Below are positions 1 through 5,933 of a DNA stretch of 15,999 bases, in pieces; positions within the stretch are counted from its first letter, which is position 1, and the number at the start of each line of letters is the position of its first letter. The notes beneath the pieces were generated by a model. It was not told the origin of the DNA. It was given only the letters and a program-made list of their open reading frames with translations, and did no database searches. A program made the translations under genes and the position numbers. Source of the DNA: Bacillota bacterium (GTDB lineage Bacteria; Bacillota; Clostridia; Acetivibrionales; DSM-1351); NCBI GenBank assembly GCA_023431385.1, contig JAEYWA010000229.1, forward strand, positions 1-15,999. The letters are read 5' to 3'.

Positions 1-17
1 ACGGCATAGTCCTTCAT
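1..17 (-). CDS. 5' end of an unidentified gene, running off the window
   Basis: Only the first codons are present. On the minus strand an ATG at 17 (reading M-K-D-Y-A) follows a strong purine-rich Shine-Dalgarno, AGGGGGA at 30-24, with a 6-base gap. A second in-frame ATG at 23 abuts the ribosome site and is less likely to be used. Five residues are too few to name the product. The gene would be divergent from aroF, and the long spacer between them would hold both promoters. Confidence 0.45.
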
Positions 18-491
18 AATCATTCCCCCTTATTAATTTTAATCGTTTCACACTGTATATGAGGAAGTCATAAAGATATACCTAAGATTCGGATTCTACC
101 TTTATGTCTTCCCAAAAACCGCTTTAATAAAAAGCAAATTTCAAGGGCTACTTAACCCCAACTGCCCATGAATCACATTTCATAATGGCAGGTGCAAAAG
201 AATAAACAGAGTAGATTTGAGACCATATTTCTGAACAACCTTAATTACTAGCATCAACTACATATATTATTACAAAACAACGCATAATAGTTATATTTAA
301 TAAATAATCAGTTATGAAATATTTAATTTTCATGCAGATTCAACAAAAATTCATTGTATTATCTATTCTATTTAATATAGCATATTCCTTTTTTTAATGA
401 AAATTTTTTTAAAAAAATATTTATACCATCGTATATATGTAGTTTATACCAATCATGTAAATTTTATTTACTATTTATCATAAAAATATAA
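18..491. other. AT-rich spacer with no recognisable gene
   Basis: I see no coding frame with a ribosome site here. A weak hairpin is possible at 162-191 (CTGCC/GGCAG arms) with no T-run. Around 420-451 the nonamer TTTATACCA occurs twice, at 420-428 and 443-451, which could be paired operator half-sites or chance in AT-rich DNA. The stretch 340-480 is especially AT-rich. Confidence 0.5.
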
Positions 492-520
492 TTGACTAGT
501 CTGAAAACTGATTATATATG
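492..520 (+). promoter_or_regulatory. Candidate sigma-A promoter for aroF-tyrA
   Basis: TTGACT at 492-497 (5 of 6 to the -35 consensus) is followed after 17 bases by TATATG at 515-520 (4 of 6 to the -10). Initiation would fall near 527 and leave a leader of about 175 bases. A perfect TATAAT at 576-581 is a rival -10, but its -35 at the right distance (TTTATT, 553-558) is poor. A TTGACG at 562-567 has no -10 at a usable distance. Confidence 0.3.
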
Positions 521-593
521 AATTAAAAATCTTAGCCGCTTAACTTAAAAGGTTTATTAAATTGACGATTTATTATATAATATTTCTTGTAGC

Positions 594-637
594 GACCGAA
601 TCATTTTATAAGGTCTTTCTAAAGTGATTCACCGGTC
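594..637 (+). promoter_or_regulatory. Leader hairpin upstream of aroF
   Basis: GACCG at 594-598 pairs with CGGTC at 633-637. After a 3-base bulge (630-632), nine more pairs form between 599-607 and 621-629 (one G-T), closing a 13-base loop. No T-run follows, so it is not an ordinary terminator. I found no T-box consensus around it. It lies in the presumed mRNA leader of the aromatic operon and may be a regulatory RNA element, but its function is unknown. Confidence 0.4.
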
Positions 638-702
638 AAGTATCATGGTAAAAAGTTTTAGGTTATTACTTAATGTAAAATGGTAGAAAGGATGTTGATT
701 TT

Positions 703-1728
703 ATGATCATTGTAATGAATCAAAAGTCGAATCAAATGCAGATCGACGATGTAATTAATGTTTTAAAAAACTCCGGACTAGGAGTACACATCTCCCAGGG
801 AACAGAAAGAACTATTATTGGTATTATCGGCGACAAAAGTGTTTTGAGAGATATACCCCTCGAACTGATGCCCGGTGTTGAGAAGCTTGTTCCTATTGTC
901 GAATCCTTCAAGCTTGCAGGCAAAACTTTCAGACCTGAGCCAAGTATTGTAGACGTTAACGGTGTTAAGATTGGCGGTAAAGAACTTACTATTATGGCAG
1001 GACCATGTGCCGTAGAAAGTTACGAACAGATAATGGAATCTGCCCGTGCAGTAAAGAAATCAGGTGCTCAATTTTTACGAGGCGGTGCTTTCAAGCCCAG
1101 AACTTCACCGTATGCTTTTCAGGGGCTTGAAGAAGAAGGTCTCAAGCTTTTAAAAGCTGCAAAGGATGAAACAGGCCTCCAGATTATTACCGAAGTGACC
1201 AGTGAAAAGGCTGTGGAGCTTTCGATACCATATGTGGATATGTTTCAGATAGGTGCTAGAAATGTTCAGAATTTTCAGCTTCTAAGGGAAGTTGGAAAAT
1301 CCATGAAGCCGGTTCTTCTAAAGAGGGGTTCGGCTACAACTATAGATGAGTGGCTTAATGCGGCAGAATATATCATGAGCGAAGGAAACTACGATGTTGT
1401 CCTTTGTGAGAGAGGTATCAGAACTTTTGAAACAGCAACAAGGAATACCCTTGATATCAGTGCAGTTCCTGTTGTAAAGAATATGAGCCATCTGCCGGTA
1501 ATTGTTGATCCAAGCCATGCTGCAGGTAAATCTAAATTTGTCATACCACTTTCAAGAGCGGCTATAGCTGCCGGCGCAGACGGTATAATCGTTGAGGTTC
1601 ATCCGAATCCGATGATGGCCATGTCCGATGCTGCACAGCAGCTGAATCTTAAAGACTTTGACTCTTTGTGTAAAGATATTAGCAAGCTGGCGTCAATACT
1701 GGAAAGAGAATTTAACTACTATGGTTAA
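703..1728 (+). CDS. aroF: 3-deoxy-7-phosphoheptulonate (DAHP) synthase, Thermotoga-type with N-terminal regulatory domain
   Basis: It catalyses condensation of phosphoenolpyruvate with erythrose 4-phosphate to DAHP, the first committed step of aromatic amino-acid synthesis, in the cytoplasm. Residues 1-70 form the ferredoxin-like/ACT-like domain that mediates feedback inhibition in this subfamily. The TIM barrel follows with GPCAVES (100-106), RGGAFKPRTSPYAFQG (126-141), KPVLLKRG (202-209), LCERGIRTFE (234-243) and DPSHAAGK (269-276). The metal ligands expected from the T. maritima enzyme fall at C102, H272, E298 and D309. At 341 residues it has the usual length, and the N-terminus MIIVM matches the family, supporting ATG 703. 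AGAAAGGA at 685-692 lies 10 bases upstream. It overlaps tyrA, so translation is probably coupled. Tyr or Phe inhibition is inferred from the family. Confidence 0.96.
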   Translation: MIIVMNQKSNQMQIDDVINVLKNSGLGVHISQGTERTIIGIIGDKSVLRDIPLELMPGVEKLVPIVESFKLAGKTFRPEPSIVDVNGVKIGGKELTIMAGPCAVESYEQIMESARAVKKSGAQFLRGGAFKPRTSPYAFQGLEEEGLKLLKAAKDETGLQIITEVTSEKAVELSIPYVDMFQIGARNVQNFQLLREVGKSMKPVLLKRGSATTIDEWLNAAEYIMSEGNYDVVLCERGIRTFETATRNTLDISAVPVVKNMSHLPVIVDPSHAAGKSKFVIPLSRAAIAAGADGIIVEVHPNPMMAMSDAAQQLNLKDFDSLCKDISKLASILEREFNYYG

Positions 1729-2818
1729 AAGTATTTCAATAATAGGCCTTGGACTTATCGGCGGTTCTCTGTCCAAGGCCCTCCGCCTGAAGCACCCGGA
1801 ACTGAAATTGTTTGCTGTTGATAATTGTATCCCCTCTCTTAGGCTTGCGGAGGAGGAAGGTGTTATTGACAAAGGGTACTCTGAGTGTTCCTCCGACATT
1901 TTTAATTCAGACATCATATTTATCTGTACTACTGTCAGCAAGGCTGCCGACTATATATTACTGCTCACGGATAATGTTAAGGAAAACTGTATATTGACGG
2001 ATGTTGCCAGTACGAAAGGGGAGATTTGCAGCTTTGTTGAGAAGCTCAGTCACCCTCCCCTTTTTATTGGCGGCCATCCCATGGCCGGAACAGAGAAATC
2101 CGGCTATTCTAACTCTTTCGCCCATTTATTTGAGAACGCATATTATGTGCTGACCCCGACAGTAGCTTCCAACGAAGGCTCCATTGTCACAATGAAAGAG
2201 CTTTTAAAAGATATTGGAGCTCTTCCCATAATTGTTTCCCCTGAGCAGCATGATTTAGTTACGGGCTGCATAAGCCACGTGCCCCATGTTGTAGCATCTG
2301 CCCTTGTAAATTTGGCGAATAAGAAGGAGAACAGTGACGGACTGGTTAAGCTCCTTGCTGCCGGAGGCTTTAAGGATATTACCAGAATAGCCTCCTCAAA
2401 CCCTACCATGTGGGAAAACATAGTATTAAGCAACAGTGAAGTAGTTATAAAATTACTTGAAGAATATAGCAAAATCATAAACCGATTTACTGCTCAGGTT
2501 CAAGCCCGCAATAGTAAAGGCATATTTGAATTCTTTCAGGATGCAAAGGATTTCAGAGACAGCTTTTCTACAAGGGCTACCGGGCTGATTCCTCCGAGCT
2601 TTGAACTGATGGTGGATGTTAAGGACGAGCCCGGTATTATCGGAAGTATTGCTACGCTGTTGGGCACCAATGGTATTAATATCAAAAATATCAATGTATC
2701 AAACAGCCGCGAGTTTGAGCAGGGATGCTTAAGAATAACTCTGTCCGATCAGCCCAATGCCGACAAATCTAACTTTATTTTATCAGCAAACGGTTACAGA
2801 GTGTTCAGAGTAGAATAA
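1721..2818 (+). CDS. tyrA: Prephenate dehydrogenase with C-terminal ACT domain
   Basis: It oxidatively decarboxylates prephenate to 4-hydroxyphenylpyruvate using NAD+, committing flux to tyrosine. I chose ATG 1721 (365 residues) because the NAD-binding strand begins at once (MVKSISIIGLGLIGGSL, GxGxxG at 9-14). The start overlaps the aroF stop by 8 bases and is preceded by GGAAAGAGA at 1701-1709. A longer reading to 1658 only adds out-of-family sequence from inside aroF. Other motifs are TDVASTKG (93-100), GGHPMAGTEKSG (117-128, with the conserved His at 119), SHVPH (186-190) and DITR (219-222). Residues 293-365 are an ACT domain (DVKDEPGIIGSIATLL), a likely tyrosine sensor. No chorismate mutase domain is fused. 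Together with aroF it forms a minimal aromatic operon; the remaining shikimate genes are not in the window. Confidence 0.95.
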   Translation: MVKSISIIGLGLIGGSLSKALRLKHPELKLFAVDNCIPSLRLAEEEGVIDKGYSECSSDIFNSDIIFICTTVSKAADYILLLTDNVKENCILTDVASTKGEICSFVEKLSHPPLFIGGHPMAGTEKSGYSNSFAHLFENAYYVLTPTVASNEGSIVTMKELLKDIGALPIIVSPEQHDLVTGCISHVPHVVASALVNLANKKENSDGLVKLLAAGGFKDITRIASSNPTMWENIVLSNSEVVIKLLEEYSKIINRFTAQVQARNSKGIFEFFQDAKDFRDSFSTRATGLIPPSFELMVDVKDEPGIIGSIATLLGTNGINIKNINVSNSREFEQGCLRITLSDQPNADKSNFILSANGYRVFRVE

Positions 2819-2898
2819 TACACATATTATTTGGTACTAATAGGGCATTTTAAATCATATTCATATAAAAGAGTACTGGAGAAAGAGTGTAAAGTTAA

Positions 2899-4308
2899 TT
2901 GAATAAGGTAAAAGTCAGTTATAGGCCAATTGTTGGGAGGATAAATTTACCGACTGTTTTAAAAACAGCTGTATTGCGCGGTGACTCTATCGAGAGTTTA
3001 TTTATTGCAACCCAGGTAGGGGAGATCTTCTACGTCAGAAACGGAGTTCTGGGAACTTTTTTAGATATTCGCCCACGAGTAATAGAACTTGGAACCTCCG
3101 GTGGCGGCTATGATGAACGGGGGTTGCTGGGACTTGCGTTTCACCCCGAATTCTATAATAATGGATTATTTTATCTTCATTATTCTGTATCCGGAACACA
3201 AGGTCCCGGCGCCCTCGCAAATTCTTTTATGCCTGACCCGTGTGCTCCCGAATCCTTAAACCTAAAGTGGTTAAATAGAGTAATCCGTTATGATCATATT
3301 GATACCGTTGAAGAATGGATTTTACAAGCAAACGGTCAGACCTGGAAGCGGCGGACATTACTTAATTTAAGAAGACCTTTCATGAATCATAATGGTGTAA
3401 ATAGCCTAAACTTTTCACCTGAGACGGGAAAACTCGTTTTAACAACGGGAGATGGCGGTTCAGGCTATGACCCATTCAATTTAAGTCAGGATAACATGGA
3501 GGTTGCCGGTAAGATAATTGAAATTGATGTAGTAAAGAATGCATCTACTGAGAATCCACCTGTAGTCTCACGTTTTAATGAGCTTCCCCCACCTATTCAG
3601 GAAACACTTACAGTTATCGCCAAGGGAGTCCGCAACATACCGGGCATTTCTTTTCAAAGATTTAATAATCAATATATCAAATATGTAGGAAATGTCGGTC
3701 AGGATATGGTAGAGTCCATTTATTCATTTGTTCGTTATAAACCAATCCCGGTTACCCAGCTTATTCATGGGTATTTAAACTCCGAATCTGCGCAGGAAGG
3801 TTTTATTAATCTTGGCTGGCGTGGATGGGAAGGAGCTTTCCCTACATCAATAGTATCAAACTGCAGTGTAAATTCTTCATTAACTGAAAGAACAATTGCT
3901 TATTATAACGAAGCAGTCAAAACCTCAGTACAGTATATTCAGCCACTAACCAATTATTTTCACGAGGACCCCCGACCAGATAAATTTGAAGGAAGTGCGC
4001 TTACAGGAGTCCAACCATACCTGGGAAGTACAATCTCTGCCCTGAAGGGTAGTATTGTGTTTACTGATTTTGCCCGTGAAAACTCTCAAAATCCCGTCAG
4101 AGGAACATTAGCATATACCAGATTAAAAACTGATTGCAAGCTAAGTGACTATAGCGTTATTGAAACCGATTATGATTTTGGTGACCAATCAGCTTATTAT
4201 GTAAGTTTGGGGACTAATCAGGATCAAACAAGGCTATATCTGGGGGTTTATGGCTCCATGAAGGTAACTGATTATAATCAGGGTACAGTTTTCGAAATTG
4301 TTCCTTGA
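2899..4308 (+). CDS. Glucose/sorbosone dehydrogenase-fold beta-propeller protein (PQQ-type family), cytosolic, substrate unknown
   Basis: The 469-residue protein shows the repeating pattern of the soluble PQQ sugar dehydrogenase fold: GLLGLAFHPEFYNNGLFYLHY (75-95), NHNGVNSLNFSPETG (163-177) with the conserved His at 164, TTGDGGSGYDPF (182-193), AGKIIEIDV (203-211), KGVRN (242-246), VGNVGQDMVE (263-272), NLGWRGWEG (304-312) and KGSIVFTDFA (383-392). The family oxidises sugars or acts as a carbohydrate-binding propeller. I see no signal peptide, lipobox or membrane segment, which is odd because the family usually works outside the membrane. The start is a TTG at 2899, since the codon four upstream is a stop; GGAGAAAG at 2878-2885 leaves a long 13-base gap. 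It lies 80 bases after tyrA with no terminator between, so read-through is possible. Whether it binds PQQ cannot be told. Confidence 0.75.
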   Translation: MNKVKVSYRPIVGRINLPTVLKTAVLRGDSIESLFIATQVGEIFYVRNGVLGTFLDIRPRVIELGTSGGGYDERGLLGLAFHPEFYNNGLFYLHYSVSGTQGPGALANSFMPDPCAPESLNLKWLNRVIRYDHIDTVEEWILQANGQTWKRRTLLNLRRPFMNHNGVNSLNFSPETGKLVLTTGDGGSGYDPFNLSQDNMEVAGKIIEIDVVKNASTENPPVVSRFNELPPPIQETLTVIAKGVRNIPGISFQRFNNQYIKYVGNVGQDMVESIYSFVRYKPIPVTQLIHGYLNSESAQEGFINLGWRGWEGAFPTSIVSNCSVNSSLTERTIAYYNEAVKTSVQYIQPLTNYFHEDPRPDKFEGSALTGVQPYLGSTISALKGSIVFTDFARENSQNPVRGTLAYTRLKTDCKLSDYSVIETDYDFGDQSAYYVSLGTNQDQTRLYLGVYGSMKVTDYNQGTVFEIVP

Positions 4309-4347
4309 ATAACCGAATTTTCTGATACCTGTTTGGAGGGCTTTTAA

Positions 4348-4860
4348 TTGAAAAAAATGAATATAAGCAGGTTTATTTGTTTTGGAGGTGTATTAACGTC
4401 ATTAACGGTACTCTTCCAATCAGCACCCGTATTTTTACCAGGCATTGGATTAGCCCTTAGTCCACTCAGTACTCTTCCTGTGGCAATAGCTGCTGCTTCA
4501 GATGTTTTTCTTGGTGCAGCCGTATTTTGTTCTTCCGCAGTACTTCTCTTTTTAGTTAGTACGCAGGAGTCAATAATTTTGCTTTTAACTACAGGTCTCC
4601 TGGGTATTGTGACCGGAACATTGCTATATAGGAAGGGAATATTTATTTCTATATTATTATCAAGTATAGCACTATTTGCTGGAATAGTAGTTTTATCTTA
4701 CATAACAGGTATCTCGGAATTAAAGGTAATAAAAGATCCTTTAACAACGCTTTTTTCTTTGATAATTATTATAATATTTTCAATTGTATATGCCAGTGTT
4801 TGGAATGTTATTCTAAATAAATTCATTAAATATTTAAAAAAAATCAATTTGAGTCTTTAG
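4348..4860 (+). CDS. Small polytopic membrane protein of unknown function
   Basis: The 170-residue product is almost wholly hydrophobic, with about five or six membrane segments (roughly 8-27, 33-50, 53-71, 76-94, 98-120, 132-157) and a basic C-terminus (KFIKYLKK, 158-165). The spacing of segments and the Pro/Gly-rich first loop (PVFLPGIGLALSP, 27-39) recall small substrate-binding membrane proteins, but I cannot assign a family. I chose the TTG at 4348 because GGAGGG at 4335-4340 stands 7 bases before it. The ATG at 4357 would be 16 bases from that site. The gene follows the propeller protein by 39 bases and ends before a bidirectional terminator, so the two are probably co-transcribed and may work together. 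Confidence 0.7.
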   Translation: MKKMNISRFICFGGVLTSLTVLFQSAPVFLPGIGLALSPLSTLPVAIAAASDVFLGAAVFCSSAVLLFLVSTQESIILLLTTGLLGIVTGTLLYRKGIFISILLSSIALFAGIVVLSYITGISELKVIKDPLTTLFSLIIIIIFSIVYASVWNVILNKFIKYLKKINLSL

Positions 4861-4922
4861 CTTTCCATACATTTCCAGAGTTTTTATCATCTGCAGCAGA
4901 GCTCAAGAGTTTTTACTGATAT

Positions 4923-4951
4923 AAAAAAGCCAGTATCCACCGGCTTTTTTT
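4923..4951. terminator. Bidirectional terminator between the membrane-protein gene and rex
   Basis: AAAAAAGCC (4923-4931) pairs with GGCTTTTTT (4942-4950), with an inner GT/AC pair. It has a T-run on the plus strand and, because the left arm starts with A6, one on the minus strand too. It lies between convergent genes and can serve both. Confidence 0.8.
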
Positions 4952-4964
4952 GATTTTATTTATT

Positions 4965-5603
4965 CTATTCTCTTGAAAACTTTTCATTCAGTTTGTACCC
5001 CAAAACCATTAAGCTGTCACTAAGATGTACGTTTTCAACTATTACATCGTATGGAATTTTGAGATCCATTGGTGAGAAGTTCCACAGACCTCTTACCCCA
5101 AGCTTTGCGACCCTATCTGCAAGTGCTGCGGTTTCCCTGTATGGAACACAAAGCATTGCAATATCAACCTTATTGTTTATTACAAAGTCATCAATATCAT
5201 TGAGACTCACAATCTCTATATCCTTTATCTTTCTACCGATAACATCGGGATTTATATCAAACACTCCAATTATGCGAAAGCCTCTTCTCTCAAAATTCCC
5301 ATAATTAGCTAGTGCCTGGCCCATATTTCCTGCACCGATGATAATACAGTTAAAGGTCTTATTTATTCCTAATATATTACCAATCTCAGTATATAAGGAT
5401 TCAACATTATATCCGTAACCCTGTTGGCCGAATCCGCCAAAGCAATTCAAATCCTGTCTGATCTGAGAAGCAGTGATTCCCATTCGAGTACTCAGTTCTT
5501 TCGAAGATACTCTTTTTATTCCAAGCTCTAATAAATAATTCAGATACCTGTGATATCTTGGAAGTCTTTTTATTACAGCCATAGAAATTTTCTTTGAAGC
5601 CAT
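4965..5603 (-). CDS. rex: Redox-sensing transcriptional repressor Rex
   Basis: It binds DNA when NAD+ is high and is released by NADH, controlling fermentation and electron-flow genes. The N-terminal winged helix spans about 5-75, with SSKELSTRMGITASQIRQDL (33-52) and the recognition region CFGGFGQQGYGYNV (54-67). A Rossmann domain follows: IIIGAGNMGQALANYG (87-102, GxGxxG 90-95), VFD with acidic D116, and CVPYRETAALAD (152-163). The C-terminal helix ENVHLSDSLMVLGYKL (190-205) makes the domain-swapped dimer. I chose ATG 5603 (212 residues) because GAGGTGA at 5618-5612 stands 8 bases before it. The GTG at 5615 lies inside that ribosome site and would extend the protein by four residues. It is a monocistronic unit under its own promoter, with a Rex-like operator. 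Confidence 0.95.
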   Translation of the reverse strand: MASKKISMAVIKRLPRYHRYLNYLLELGIKRVSSKELSTRMGITASQIRQDLNCFGGFGQQGYGYNVESLYTEIGNILGINKTFNCIIIGAGNMGQALANYGNFERRGFRIIGVFDINPDVIGRKIKDIEIVSLNDIDDFVINNKVDIAMLCVPYRETAALADRVAKLGVRGLWNFSPMDLKIPYDVIVENVHLSDSLMVLGYKLNEKFSRE

Positions 5604-5638
5604 CGGAATTTTCACCTCATTATTCTATTTGTGTTGGT

Positions 5639-5668
5639 ATTATATCACCTTTGTTATTTTATTGTCAA
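5639..5668 (-). promoter_or_regulatory. Near-consensus sigma-A promoter of rex
   Basis: On the minus strand a perfect TTGACA (5668-5663) is followed after 18 bases by a perfect TATAAT (5644-5639). The start would be near 5632, leaving a leader of about 30 bases before ATG 5603. The -35 is buried in the candidate Rex operator. Confidence 0.75.
5651..5668. promoter_or_regulatory. Candidate Rex operator overlapping the rex -35
   Basis: The 18-mer TTGTTATTTTATTGTCAA fits the clostridial Rex pattern TTGTTAA-N4-TTAACAA at 11 of its 14 defined positions, with TTGTTA and CAA ends intact. It covers the -35 box, the right place for repression by occlusion. The match to the consensus is seen; autoregulation is inferred. 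Confidence 0.55.
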
Positions 5669-5862
5669 TAATTCCTCACTGTAATATATGTTATTTTCTG
5701 TTATTAATAGCTTGTTTTGTAAATACTGTCTATAATATATCATATCAATCAGCTCGTGACAACGAATCATAACTTATTTTGGATAATTATAGCAAGAATA
5801 AGTGAACTGACACTAAATATCTACAATATATACTGATAATGGGCTTTGATTTAAATTGAATA
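5669..5862. other. AT-rich spacer between divergent rex and GT4-csaB
   Basis: I see no coding frame. A TATAAT at 5731-5736 has only a TTGTTT 13 bases upstream, too close for a standard promoter. Nothing else stands out. Confidence 0.5.
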
Positions 5863-5891
5863 GTGTCAAATCAACAAATGCATGGTAAAAT
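5863..5891 (+). promoter_or_regulatory. Candidate extended -10 promoter of the GT4-csaB gene
   Basis: GTGTCA (5863-5868, 4 of 6) and TAAAAT (5886-5891, 5 of 6) are 17 bases apart, with TGG at 5883-5885 giving the extended -10 form. The start would be near 5898, about 36 bases before ATG 5934. Confidence 0.45.
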
Positions 5892-5933
5892 AGTCATGTA
5901 ATATACAAAAGAAAAGCAACACGGAGGATAAAA

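Noticed and set aside
1658..1720. Longer N-terminus of tyrA from ATG 1658
   Set aside because: The extra 21 residues are out-of-frame aroF sequence; the NAD-binding fold starts at ATG 1721.
5604..5615. GTG start at 5615 for rex
   Set aside because: It lies within the ribosome site GAGGTGA and has no site of its own; ATG 5603 is correctly spaced.
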